Part shown: one piece after another, positions 33,746-43,928 of the stretch
How the letters are laid out: the number at the start of each line of letters is the position of its first letter
Position numbering within the stretch: the first letter of the stretch is position 1
Origin: Volutella citrinella
Lineage: Eukaryota; Ascomycota; Sordariomycetes; Hypocreales; Nectriaceae
Length of the DNA: 64,000 nt
Direction of reading: 5' to 3'
NCBI GenBank assembly: GCA_034401135.1
Contig: JAWZSP010000003.1
Coordinates: 4,464,001 to 4,528,000, forward strand
The notes under the pieces: generated by a model
Seen by the model: only the letters and a program-made list of their open reading frames with translations
Told to the model about the DNA's origin: nothing
Database searches by the model: none
Position numbers and translations under genes: made by a program

Positions 33746-35784
33746 ATGGCTCACCAACAGGGCCCCGTCCTAGACGACGAGAAGAGGCCGCAGGAGAATG
33801 CCACTGAGAACGGCCAATCGTATGACCACCGCCGGGGTCCGGTCCAGGCGGACCGTCTGAAGCGTGCCCTGTCGGCTCGCCAGGTCCAGATGATCGCGAT
33901 TGCGGGGTACGTAGAAAAGCCACTGGGCAGACGACGATGAAAGGGATCGAAGATGAGTTGACCGAGACACACAGCACGATCGGAACAGGATTGTTTCTCG
34001 GGACCGGAAAGTCATTGGCGACTGGCGGTCCCGGCGGCATCCTGATCGCCTATGCCATCAACGGCCTCATCGTCTACACCACGATGCTGAGCTTGGGCGA
34101 GATGGCGGCCTTTATCCCCGTCGCCGGCAGTTTCTGCACCTTTGCAGGGTATGTACCAGCTGGAACGGGCGCGGGAAACGTGGACTGACGTGGTAAATCG
34201 GCTGCAGACGCTTTGTTGATGATGCTTTCGGCTTCGCCCTGACTTGGAACTACTGGTTCAACGACGCAGTGTCGACGGCGAGTGACTTGGTGGCCCTGCA
34301 GCTTCTTCTCGACTACTGGAAGACGAATTTCCCTGGGTGGGCGCTCAGCTTGATCTTCTGGGCCTTCTTGGTAGGCGCCAATATAATCAGCGTGAGGGCC
34401 TACGGAGAGGTAAGACTTGATTCCCCTTGTGCTTGGCATTCCCGGGGTTGGATTGGACGCTTACACCCCTCGTTGTAGCTGGAGTATTGGCTGAGTCTGT
34501 TGAAAATCATCACCATCATTGTAAGTGGGCCACCAGCCGTTTCAAGCTATCGACGTGCTGACCAGGAGTCGAGATATTCATCATAATTTCCATTGTGGTC
34601 AACTGCGGAGCCAACGTTGACCATCACTACATTGGTGGCGAGAATTGGTATCTTCCGGGCGCCCCGTTTGTAGGTGGTGCGGGAGGATTTGCATCAGTCT
34701 TTGTTACTGCGGCATTCGCATGTAAGTCGACGATAACCTGCGCCCAGACCGTATCGGAGGCACTGACGTTTTGTCTAGATGGCGGAACCGAGTCCATCGC
34801 CATCACGGCTGGCGAGACCAAAGACCCGACCAAGAACATGCCGCGGGTCGTCAAGAACGTCTTCTGGCGCATCTTGATCTTCTAGTATGAAGCGTCTTTG
34901 GGTGCCAAGTGACGGGCCAGTGCTAACACGACCACAGTCTTCTCTCGGTGCTACTCATTGGCCTCAACGTGCCGTACAACTACCCCGGCCTCGCCTCCAA
35001 GACGACCCGCACGTCGCCCTTCACCATCGTCTTTGAGATGAGCGGCTCCAAGGTGGCGGGCAGCTTCATCAACGCCGTCATCATGACCAGCGTCATCTCG
35101 GCCGGCAACCACGCGCTCTTTGCCGGCACCCGCCTGCTCTACACGCTGGCCGTGGAGAGGCACGCGCCGTCCGTCTTTGGCCGGCTCAACAGGCAGAGCG
35201 TGCCGTGGATCGCGCTCCTGGCCACGAGCTTCATCAGCATCCTGTGCTTCGGGTCGAGCTTCATCGGCGCGGGCCAGTTGTGGACATGGCTCCAAAAGTA
35301 CGTCCGTCGTCGGCGCGACCCCCTGTCCTCGCGCGCAAAAAAACGCAGCCGCTTCAAAAGCTGACCCTCTTCTTGTAGCATCGTCGGCGTGTCCAACCAG
35401 CTCAGCTGGATCGCCATTGGCGTCACGTCGATCCGCTTCCGCGCCGCCCTGGCCATGCAGGGCAAGACGCACCTCCTCCCCTTCCGTAACTGGACCTATC
35501 CCGTCGGTCCCTGGTTCTGTGTCATCTTCTGCTCCTTCATCGTGCTGGTCCAGGGCTGGACCTGCTTTGTGCCGTTTGACGGCGTCAGCTTCGTCAGCTT
35601 CTATGTCCAGTTACCTATCATGCTAGTGATGACGGCGGTTTGGAAGCTCGTCAAGAAGACCAAGTACGTCAAGCTGTCCGAGATGGACCTCGAGACGGAC
35701 GTCTACACGGTGGATGAGAAGGTGGAAGAGGACGGCAAGGGGGTCAAGGGGAAGGCCAAGAGGCTGTGGTCTTGGTTCTTGTAA
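33746..35784 (+). CDS. Amino-acid permease (APC superfamily, fungal YAT family)
   Basis: Eight exons (33746-33906, 33975-34148, 34208-34409, 34479-34520, 34574-34721, 34779-34884, 34938-35297, 35379-35784) give 532 aa. The first membrane segment carries the family hallmark IAGTIGTGLFLGTGKSL. Later marks are GEMAAFIPVAGSFCTFAGRF, the YGGTESIAITAGETKDPTKN segment and SAGNHALFAGTRLLYTLA. About twelve membrane spans can be counted, with a soluble N-terminus of some 45 residues and an acidic/basic C-tail. It should be a plasma-membrane proton-coupled amino-acid importer; specificity cannot be predicted. Exon 4 is only 42 nt. The acceptor before exon 5 is set by frame at 34573, since the nearer AGs bring in a stop. 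AATAAA lies at the stop and again at 35850. Confidence 0.93.
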
Positions 35785-36925
35785 ATAAATGGCTTGATAG
35801 TGAGTATACCAGACGTAGTACGACATTGGCCACATAATAGGCCTCGAAGAATAAAGGGGCATGCCAAAATACCCTAGTTGTACTTTAGGCTCCGTTTAGT
35901 CTGACAACCTTGACTGATCCTTTGTGTTCTTTGCATGCTCTATGCGTTCGCCCCAAACTAATCTGCACATACCAAACAGGGATAAGTGAGACCTAGCTAA
36001 CGCCTCTCGGGCCACCTTGCTATTCAATCATGATACACATTGTGCACCCGCTAGTGCACTTGTTCTTCTCTGGTCTTCATGGCAATGCTCCCATTCTGTC
36101 CGACTGGAGGGTCGTGGCGTGGTGCGCTGCTGGTGTGGTCTCATCACCGAATCAACTGCATCACCAACCCAGACTCTCCGCGTTCTACATGGTGAAGGAG
36201 ATTGATTCATCAAGCTGCCCTCCTGGGTTTATGAATGTGCAGCTTGACCCCTCCCGAGCTAGCTGCCGTCAATTCCACGCCCAGAAGCAGAGACGGCTCA
36301 AGTCAGACACCCTCTTGAGAATGACCATCATCTCCAGCAACGCCATTAGCTACATCGTTCCAATTGGATTGAATACGCCGCTCCCCGTCAGCTCATAAGC
36401 GCTCGTTACACCGCTAGACCGTGTGTCAGCTAGCCCCCAGCCAAGCCCGCATCGTGTAAAAGTTAACGCTCATGTATCACCTCCCCGCACTTTTACGGCG
36501 CCACATCCCCCGCGACCGTGAACGCCTTCGTCTTCGATTTTTCTTGAGTCACCCCGACGGCGCGGGATCATGGGCCCCCCAGCAACGCGAGCATCGCGCG
36601 GGCGCACGTGCTACGGCGAGTCGGATAGTCGGACTTTTGGAGATTTGACCTCCGTTGTCCGATGGCTTGGGCCAAAAGTTACGGCTTCGTGGCTGCGTCA
36701 TGGGCCCTGGATAGGCTAGGATTTGCGTCAATGGGTTTCGAGAGGCGGCATCTACCGTAACCATGAACAGGGCTGGCCTCTCAAGTACAAATAGGATGCG
36801 CAGTCCCGTCGATTGAATTGTTCATCTTGAACCTCAAGCTTCCAACTCGACTGCCAACCAAACTCTCTCAGACTCAAACCACAAACTACCAACCCAATTC
36901 ACACATCGTTGACCACATACACAAA
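35785..36925. other. Intergenic stretch between permease and VOC gene
   Basis: The permease 3' flank with AATAAA (35850-35855) comes first. A 122-codon plus-strand frame at 36030-36398 begins with ATG but has no recognisable family. CT-rich sequence and a TACAAATA element (about 36786) precede the VOC gene. Confidence 0.5.
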
Positions 36926-37418
36926 ATGCCTTTTGACCACGTTGGAATCCCCGTCGGCGAGCACATCGACGAGATGCGCGAGTGGTACAAGGCCGTCCTC
37001 GCGCCCCTCGGCTACACCCTCATGCCGGGCCACGAGAAGACGCCCTACTACGCCGCCTTTGTCCACACGAGCGGCGTCGCCGACGTCTGGCTCGGCGGCG
37101 GGCGCTGGGGCGAGGGGGGACTGCAAAAGCACGACGGGGACCTCAAGAACCGCGTTGCGCCCATCCATGTGGCCTTCCCTGCCGACTCGCACGCGTATAT
37201 TGACCAGTGGTATGAAGCAGCCATGTAAGTTGAACCCGCCCCGCCGCGATTCTTCGTCTCAAGGTCAAGATTCTCATGCCCCCAATAGTAAGGCTGGTGC
37301 TACGGACAATGGCAAGCCGGGTCCTCGCGATCACTACGCGCCTGGATATTACGGCGCCTTTGTTCTCGACCCGCTTGGCAACAACATCGAGGTGGTCTAC
37401 CACGCCAAAAGCGCCTGA
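36926..37418 (+). CDS. VOC superfamily (glyoxalase/dioxygenase fold) protein
   Basis: Exons 36926-37224 and 37289-37418 give 142 aa. The start MPFDHVGIPVGEHIDEMREWY is the first beta-strand and helix of a VOC module; H5 is the usual first metal ligand. The end, GYYGAFVLDPLGNNIEVVYH, is the classic closing strand with the metal-ligand Glu in NNIEVVYH. A single module of this length probably works as a homodimer. The family includes glyoxalase I, extradiol dioxygenases and fosfomycin/bleomycin resistance proteins; the reaction here is unknown. The ATG has a strong context (ACAAAATGCC), and an upstream in-frame ATG would add a Thr/Asn-rich leader, so I prefer 36926. It converges with the 2EXR gene, leaving 201 bp. 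Confidence 0.87.
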
Positions 37419-37619
37419 GAGGCCACTAACTTCACCATGAGAGCATGACTTGCTTCCATCAGTTTCATCAGGATTTAGCGACGGGGGAGTTATGGTGTGA
37501 GGATGTGTTGACGTTGGAAGGAATCGTCTTGTACTATTTAGTCAGTACTGTATTGTATCAATACACCCATGCGTCTCTGGTGATCTGCTGGTTCCCCTGG
37601 CCCCGGGCATCCGCCTCTG

Positions 37620-38609
37620 CTAGTACCTAAACTCCATTACTTGCGGGTTGTCATACTTGTTCGGATTCTCCGGCCGCAGCAGCCACCATCCAATAATCTC
37701 GGGCGGGTGGGATCCCAGACTATGGCCGCCCCTCTGCCGTCTCCGGTCCGCTTCGTCGCCGGCCCAGTCGCATTCTCTGAGCGCGCTCTCTATATCCATT
37801 TTAACATCCGCCCACGGAATTGTCTGATCTCCAAATCTGCTTCGGTTGATGGCCCCGCCAGACATGCCCGCCTGGGTGGTAGTCCGGGTCCTCCTCCAAG
37901 GAATCTGTGTCGGCCCCGGGAGCGGAACAAGCTGAGTGCCGTATTGCTGGGCGCCGTACGGCTCCCTTCCCCATGTGGCGCTTCCCTTGTGTCTCACCAT
38001 CGGGAGGATATAGTGGACCGTCGTTATCTGGGGCAGGTGGATGTACAGCGGCTCAATGGCAGCCCTCCAGTGGTCCGCCATGCCCTCGTCCGGCAGGAGG
38101 GCCGGCACGTCACGGAAGAAGAACCTCCACTCAAGTCCGACGTTCAACACTCGCTCGCAGTCGGGGAGCGTCATGCGCGGCTGGTTGAAGTGCAGCATGG
38201 ATCCCTGCTGGGCGTAGAAGAGGGACCGCTGGTTCCGGTCAAAGTAGAGGATATCTCTGGCGGGGGAGAACCAGATGCCGGCATCCTCCTCGTGCGACGA
38301 CATGAAGAAGCCATTCTCCATTGCCACGCGACGAGATTCCGCGCATACACTCGTGGCTGCTGGCGCGGGGTGGCGGATGTAGAACTCGAGGTACTTTTCT
38401 GGGACGCTGGTTTCCTCACGAGACGCTGGCTTGCGGTGCAAGTCCTTGACGTGGAAGACGCGGCTGTCGGGCAGGCTATGCTCCCAGACGAGTAATCGCA
38501 GCTCAATTGGCAAATCGCAGAACCTCATATTCCGCGTCGTGGTCGTCGGTGACTCTGTTGGTTGGGAGAGGGACATGCTAGTAGTACTAGTAGTGAGACG
38601 GATGAGCAT
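37620..38609 (-). CDS. 2EXR domain protein (fungal family of unknown function)
   Basis: A single exon encodes 329 aa from the first ATG (38609); ATGs at codons 12 and 28 are alternatives. Residues 29-55 carry the 2EXR signature FCDLPIELRLLVWEHSLPDS followed by RVFHV, an F-box-like helical motif widely expanded in Pezizomycotina. The rest has TSVCAESRRVAMENGF and DILYFDRN segments typical of the same family. It has no signal peptide or membrane span. Function is unknown; these proteins are often numerous and variable between strains. A TATATA run at 38655-38660 lies 46 nt before the ATG. Confidence 0.85.
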   Translation of the reverse strand: MLIRLTTSTTSMSLSQPTESPTTTTRNMRFCDLPIELRLLVWEHSLPDSRVFHVKDLHRKPASREETSVPEKYLEFYIRHPAPAATSVCAESRRVAMENGFFMSSHEEDAGIWFSPARDILYFDRNQRSLFYAQQGSMLHFNQPRMTLPDCERVLNVGLEWRFFFRDVPALLPDEGMADHWRAAIEPLYIHLPQITTVHYILPMVRHKGSATWGREPYGAQQYGTQLVPLPGPTQIPWRRTRTTTQAGMSGGAINRSRFGDQTIPWADVKMDIESALRECDWAGDEADRRRQRGGHSLGSHPPEIIGWWLLRPENPNKYDNPQVMEFRY

Positions 38610-38654
38610 CTCGGCTGACAGGGGTGTTGTTGCAACAATCGAGGGGCGCCATCA

Positions 38655-38660
38655 TATATA
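38655..38660 (-). promoter_or_regulatory. TATA element of the 2EXR gene
   Basis: On the minus strand CTATATATGATG places a TATATA core 46-51 nt upstream of the 38609 start codon. Spacing would leave a short leader or favour one of the downstream ATGs. Confidence 0.4.
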
Positions 38661-38924
38661 GCGAGTAAATCGCAAGGCACCGAAATTGTCCCAACGACAG
38701 CCGCCTTGAATTTTATGGAGTATTCCAAGTTAGTCGACTCCAGTGTCCGCGACTCGTCGTCATGGCGGCGCGTCCAGCCAGCACAGGCACCCGCGTTCCA
38801 GGCGAGGCGTTAGGCAGCCACATTAACCCCAACCCCGTCAAGTTCTATGGCGGTCGCTATTCAGAACTAAATCCATGCATCCAATGCATTAGACGGGGCT
38901 CCCGTCTGCCGCGCGCCGCGCACT

Positions 38925-40166
38925 TCAGCCCGGCCCGCCGCCAAACTGAAACGGGCTGTCGGGCTGGGCTTCGTACACGTACATTGTGCTGTTGTGCTGG
39001 TCCGGCATCCAGTAGAAGCGCAGCCTCCCGTCCACGACGCTCACGTCCATCGGGTTCTGCGTCATCCGGACGCCCAGCGCGCTCTCCAGCGGGATGGGCA
39101 CCTCGGCCAGCGGCTCCATCGTCGCGACGTCGACGAGCGCCACGGCCCCGAGGCTGTACCCGCCGACCGTCGCCACGCCCGAGCAGACCATGACGCTCCG
39201 ACCGCCGTACAGCCCGCTACGGCCCAGCCACTTGCAGTCCTGGTAGTCGACGAAGTACGATGGGTTGCGGACGACACTGGCGGGCTCTGGCGTCGCGTCG
39301 CATCCCGTCGTGGCCGAGCCGAGCGCCCAGGTGCTGGCGTTGCGCGCACCCCAGTTGAGCGCCGTGATGCTGTCTTGTGCCGTGTCGTGGACGATGCCGC
39401 CGAGGTGGTCGTTGTACCGCAGGATTTGCTCCGGCTCCAGCGTCTTGGGGTCGGCCCGGAAGACGTAGGCGGTGCTGTTTGGGCGATACTGGCCAATGGT
39501 GCCCCATATGTACTTGCCGTCGTAGTCGATGCCCCCGTTGTGATACTCATCGCTGCCCTCCTCGGTGATGGTCGCGTCTGCGATGAGGTTGCCCTTGCCG
39601 TTGTACACCATCATGTGGGCAAATCCTTTTCCTGCAGTGCGGTCGGTTCCGTTGGTGATTTCGTCATATTTCTCCGTCTTCTCGGTCCAATGTCCACCGC
39701 TAATGACAAAACGGTCGTCTCCAAGCCGAACCATTCCCTCCGGCTCAAAAGTGTCTCCTTCAAAGGTGATGTTGGCGATGCTCTTCCAAACAGTGGAACG
39801 TCCCAGCTTTTGGAACAGCTGAATGATTTCCTCGCCATCCGAATCCGCATGTGACGCCGGCAGCGGCGTTGGAGCGAGGGGCTCATCACGATGGAATGTG
39901 ATGTTGAGCGTGGCGCCAAATGCACCGCAAGTAGCGAGGCCACTGGGAGGCTTCACAGTGGTCTCGGTTGACACGGGATGGTGGAAGGACCTGAGACTGA
40001 TGATAAAGAAGAAGACTGCGAAGGCAACGAGAAGGGGGACCAGCAGCTTCAGCCCCTTATACGACCATCGCGTCGGGTCCTTGAAGATGGCCGCTGCGGG
40101 GCCATTGCTGGATTGCTGGCGCTCCTCTGGGTTCTGACGCTCCTCCAGCTGCACCTCGACAGCCAT
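38925..40166 (-). CDS. Membrane-anchored DUF6454-like protein
   Basis: A single exon encodes 413 aa. The frame stays open upstream to about 40268, but the codon there is TTG; the first real ATG is at 40166 (MAVEVQLEERQ). Residues about 35-60 form one strong hydrophobic span (LLVPLLVAFAVFFFIISL), so a type II membrane protein with its large C-terminal domain outside or in the lumen is likely. That domain has FEGDTFEPEGMVRLGDDRF, SGGHWTEKTEKY, HNGGIDYDGKYIWG and RFYWMPDQHNSTMYVYE, and reads like a beta-propeller. It resembles family DUF6454, of unknown function; I am moderately sure of that name. Many N-x-S/T sites fit secretion. Confidence 0.82.
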   Translation of the reverse strand: MAVEVQLEERQNPEERQQSSNGPAAAIFKDPTRWSYKGLKLLVPLLVAFAVFFFIISLRSFHHPVSTETTVKPPSGLATCGAFGATLNITFHRDEPLAPTPLPASHADSDGEEIIQLFQKLGRSTVWKSIANITFEGDTFEPEGMVRLGDDRFVISGGHWTEKTEKYDEITNGTDRTAGKGFAHMMVYNGKGNLIADATITEEGSDEYHNGGIDYDGKYIWGTIGQYRPNSTAYVFRADPKTLEPEQILRYNDHLGGIVHDTAQDSITALNWGARNASTWALGSATTGCDATPEPASVVRNPSYFVDYQDCKWLGRSGLYGGRSVMVCSGVATVGGYSLGAVALVDVATMEPLAEVPIPLESALGVRMTQNPMDVSVVDGRLRFYWMPDQHNSTMYVYEAQPDSPFQFGGGPG

Positions 40167-40701
40167 TTCCGCAGATCGAGCCTCACTCTCGACCAAAAGG
40201 GCGGCAGGTGGTAGCGATAGCGATGAAGATGTTGGAGCAGTCGAGGCCAGTTTCACCCCCCTTGCCAACCCATCACCTCTGATCCGTCACGTGGGGTGCG
40301 GGGCGCGGCCTCCGAGGAAGCCGGCAGAGTGGAGACCATATCCCGGGGGAGCTCCGGGGGTGGGGCCCAGTTGGGAAGAGACACTAAATGCGCAGGTTTC
40401 ACAGTCCCGTTGCCATATTCTTCAATCTGATGCTATAATTAATGAGAGGGAAATAAGTCAGGAAATCCATTTCTTCAGTCTGTATATGCCGCGCCTCTAC
40501 ACTCGTCACTAGCCTCCAAGAGTTGAGCTCAAGTTGGCGGAGGGCGTTTTCGGCACCCCCAAGTTCTCGTCCCCCTGCAAAAAAGCACTCTCGGGTTAGG
40601 ATCAGACTGTACAACCCTACCTAACCCTATAGTGAGAAAAGACAAGGGGGGCCGAGAACCAGGGGGGCCGAGAACCCCCTCCGCCAACTTACTGCCCAGT
40701 C
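40167..40701. other. Intergenic gap between DUF6454-like and deaminase genes
   Basis: These tandem minus-strand genes are 535 bp apart. The gap holds the 160-bp foldback repeat at 40531-40690; the remaining part to the left is presumably the promoter of the DUF6454-like gene. Nothing else is seen. Confidence 0.6.
40531..40690. mobile_element. 160-bp foldback / MITE-like inverted-repeat element
   Basis: The two ends are inverted copies. The outer 14 bases, AAGTTGGCGGAGGG at 40531-40544, are matched exactly by the complement of 40677-40690, and similarity continues inward for about 75 bases per arm with mismatches and small offsets. Shared inner blocks include GGGTTAGG and TTGTAC-type sequence near the centre. 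The right arm also holds a direct repeat, GGGGGGCCGAGAACC, at about 40646-40660 and 40663-40677. There is no coding capacity. The structure fits a MITE or foldback element; I see no clear target-site duplication. Its end lies 11 bp past the deaminase stop codon. Confidence 0.6.
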
Positions 40702-42349
40702 TCAGTCCGACCAGTTCCCTGGATCGCCGTCGCTGTCGTCCAGACTGGCCTTCCCCATGCCCGCCGTCAATTCATCAATATCAAATGCGTCATCTCGAGT
40801 CAATCGTGCTGACCAAGTCATAGAGTCTGCGCTCTTCCAGCTGGAAGGCGCCTTGTGCTTCACCAGGTCAAATGCCTCCCGGCGGATCTTTTCAATCATT
40901 CTGTCAAACATGATTTGTCTTCCATTCTCCTCATTGACCGCAGAAATGTCTGGTAATCGCCATGCCGTGTAAAAGTTGCCATGCGATGTCCTGTGCCCCA
41001 GGCCCACCACCCGGGACGCAGTGAAGTAATACTCGCACAGCTTGCAACTGGGCTTGCTGCTGCCAATGTACATCCAGCCATTGAAGTGATGTCTAGGCTG
41101 GAGCAGGTTCTCCTTCTTTAGGTAGTCCAAGATAAGGACTTCCGAGTGAACGATGGGTTGGAAATGGGCTCTCGAGTACTCATTCTCGATACTTTTGTCA
41201 AATTCAAATCCTTGAAGCTCCTTGGCAAATTTTCGAAAATGATCAGCCACGGCCTTATCCCTAGTCATGCGGCCTATTATGCTTGCAGCGTTTAGACTCT
41301 TGTTGCGCATGGGACTCGGGATGGGTCTGCTTGAATGCAGGAACGAGATCTCGAATTTGCCAAAGAGCTGGGGCCAGTTGTTCTTGGCGCGCAGCATGAA
41401 CTTTATGGATTGCGAGTATGCCAGGAGTCTGTTGACCATGTGTTGGAGGTCAGACCAGCACTCTTGGCTGGGAATTCCGATCACCCGGCCGGCCTTCGCA
41501 CGCTCAATAATCATCTCACCCGCCCTGGACTTTTGAAGGCTGGCCAGCCTCTTCATGGCAGATTTGCAGTTTTCGGCGACTAAGCCATCAGTTCGAGTTC
41601 CTTCAGCGGGTTGGGGGCCAGACTTACAAGCGATGCTCGAACCTGAGTTGAGATCGAAGTCGAGACATTGAGTGATTGCCTCCAAGCAGGTAACCAAAAC
41701 CTGTGCTGTGATGTCCACTGTCAGCGCAATCGCATCAACCGGCAAATTTGCTTCTCACAGTCTTTTCCGGCTGCATCAGAGCAGAAGCCGAGGCAAATGG
41801 CAGCTCCTTTCTGGATACCTGTGATGTAGTACTCGACCCTTGGTCGGTTGAAATCCAGGACAAAAGCGAGGAGCTCGTCACTGGCCGTCGCTTTCCTGGC
41901 AGCTTCGTGCGTCATCCTACCTACTCTCTCGATGATTTGGCGGACATATGCCGCCGTGGTCTGCAATTCTTTGTGGTTGCGCTGGTTAGACGCAAACAAG
42001 TACCGGATCAGTTCTTTGTCCTTTTGATCCTGTAGGACAGCAAAGGAAGTGATGGTCGCTCCGTTATCGCCCTTTTTGCTATCGCACAAATGGCCCAGCT
42101 TATAGACGAAGGCCTCGAATACCTGTCTTTTGTCGGTCAAGTCGATGTTCGATTCATCGTATGGAAAGCCCCCTTGGTCACGGAGCGCATTGTTTAGAAC
42201 CTTGATCACGACGACCGGTTCGTAGAACCGCTTCGTTTTCTTGGGTGTGAGTGGGAGAACATCTGGGGCTTGTGTTAGTTCAGACCCAGCGTAGGAGTAG
42301 TATCAGTCCATAACGTACCTGAGGCGGGGCAGGAAAGACAGCCTGACAT
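40702..42349 (-). CDS. OTT_1508-like deaminase-fold protein
   Basis: Exons on the minus strand are 42349-42319, 42262-41759, 41705-41628 and 41579-40702, giving 496 aa. The C-terminal third has the nucleotide/nucleic-acid deaminase zinc signature: H349-S-E351 in VHSEVLILDYL and, 30 residues on, PSC383-K-L-C386 in GSSKPSCKLCEYYF. This spacing is that of the fungal OTT_1508-like deaminase family. The N-terminal 300 residues are mostly helical without a known domain. A tiny first exon (31 nt, MSGCLSCPAS) joins in frame through a GTACGT donor to DVLPLTPKKTKRF. The third intron (48 nt, GTAAGT donor) has no stop and divides by three. Substrate is unknown. It has no signal peptide. It is divergent from the zinc-finger gene. 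Confidence 0.85.
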
Positions 42350-43138
42350 TTTGTAATGCTCGGTTTTCTCTAATTGAAGAATGCACAATTGGTGTGTTCC
42401 TCGCCTTTTGTAGAATGCTCCGCAGTGCAGTCCGCGCCCAACCAACAAGAATACCTACATGCACCCTTGTTCTTCACAATCAGACTCGGCTGCGGGCCGA
42501 CCAGGCTGCCCATTCCCGTCCGAGCATCATTCCACCTCGCGAATATGTTGGAACAGCTTAGAAAGAGGGGCCATCCATCCCCTTCAGAGGGAGGGACCAA
42601 GCCAGGCCTCAGAGGATGGCCACTGCAGCCGAGTCTGGGGCGATCGCCAATCACGGCTGCATGGACATGCAACCACTATCCCGCGTTCGTTGCCATAATT
42701 ATCGCTCAGGTTGATTTAAGGCAACGAGGCTTTCGGGCACCAACCGGCGAGTCTCACCATTCCCACTTGGCGTGTCGATGGGCGCCTCGGCGCAGCTGCC
42801 TCCCACGCATGGCGCAGTTGGCGTCGTTGCAAATTCCAATTGCTGAGCCGCTCAAGGAATCAGGTGGAACTTTGGGCTTTGGAGATGGATGGCGGCAGAA
42901 AGCATAAGTACGAGTGTCCGCCTGCCATGTTCAGGGAATTTGTGCAGCAATTCTGGCAGACACAAGCGTCTTACACTCCAGCTCGAGCCCAATTCGAGCC
43001 GCAAACTTGCCATTCCCTCCCCAAAAACACTCCACGACCAATCATGAGAATCCGTTTTGATCCCGCTTGGATTGATGAGCGTGAGATCTTCCACAAAATG
43101 TCACAAGTGCTCGCTGACCATTGCATGCAGAGGCGCGC
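42350..43138. promoter_or_regulatory. Divergent region between the deaminase and zinc-finger genes
   Basis: This 789-bp region separates the two starts. Frames across it on either strand have no domains. One of them (42840-43142) overlaps the zinc-finger start and I consider it a shadow. No TATA box is clear. Confidence 0.4.
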
Positions 43139-43928
43139 ATGACAGAGGGCAGGCCGGAGTGGGACGCAGCGCAGGCCGCCTATCAAGCCCAAAACGGCAC
43201 CGCGGGGCCCTCTCCTGAGGATTACTATTTTGATTCGGCCGAACACGCAGCTTCAGAGAGCTATTTCACCGATGCCACCTACGCCCCTGGGCCTGATCCC
43301 TTCGACTCTGAAGCATCGGCCATGTTCACATCATCAGCAAGTCCAGCCTACTCCTCGGCGGTCAGCTTCTCTTCTTCCGCTGTTTCCAGCTCCCAATCTT
43401 AGAGAGGGAGTCCTGCTAGTGGATACGGGCACGAGACCAGCGATCCTGGGCTACCTGTATCCCTACCGGAAACAACTGAGGAGGGCGGTACAGCAAGTGC
43501 TCACGAGTTTTACTACGGCCAAGGTGAGGACGACTAGATATCCTATTAAAAACACTTAAAAAGTCTCTAACAAACTCCAGATGGCAGGAAGTATCGAGAC
43601 TGTTGCGGAACGGCGTGGCCCTATAAGAAGAAGTTCAAGTAAGCCGTCATCCTAACCCTTGGGGATGATGTGTCTATTCTGATGACGCCCTAGCAAGCAC
43701 TACACATTGCATTCTCTACCTTTCAAGTGCCAGGCTTCCCACGACTGCTCTCGCATGCGTGATAAAAAAGCACTACAACGGCATTATTGGGTCCACCACG
43801 TTTCCTGGGCAAGGAACAATGGGATCAAACCTCTCAAAGACATGTGCCCATACTGCGGCCAACAGTTCTCCAGGAGGGACCGGGTGAAGAGACACCTCGA
43901 CGATGGCAGGTGCAAAGGTCCACCTTGA
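43139..43928 (+). CDS. C2H2 zinc-finger protein with an in-frame TAG
   Basis: Exon blocks are 43139-43523, 43581-43638 and 43694-43928. The first starts MTEGRPEWDAAQAAYQAQNG, is acidic and Ser-rich, and meets TAG at 43400-43402 (codon 88); the same frame then continues as RGSPASGYGHETSD to a GTGAGG donor. The next exons give KYRDCCGTAWPYKKKF, then KCQASHDCSRMRDKKALQRHYWVHH and MCPYCGQQFSRRDRVKRHLDD, two clear C2H2-type fingers. Without the TAG the product would be 225 aa. Three readings are possible: a true nonsense mutation, a GC-AG intron 43337-43402 (GCAAGT...TTAG, 66 nt, frame-preserving), or a GT-AG intron 43361-43402 (42 nt). I cannot decide. Likely a DNA-binding regulator if functional. 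Confidence 0.6.

Noticed and set aside
33182..33757. 191-codon minus-strand frame over the permease start
   Set aside because: Overlaps a confident gene antisense and has no family features.
36030..36398. 122-codon plus-strand frame with an ATG
   Set aside because: No domain, no signal peptide pattern and no supporting introns; left uncalled.
40166..40268. N-terminal extension of the DUF6454-like protein
   Set aside because: The frame is open but the only start-like codon is TTG; the first ATG is at 40166.
40593..40630. Interstitial telomere-like GGGTTAGG / CCTAACCC
   Set aside because: Only one unit on each side, and both belong to the arms of the foldback element rather than to a tandem array.
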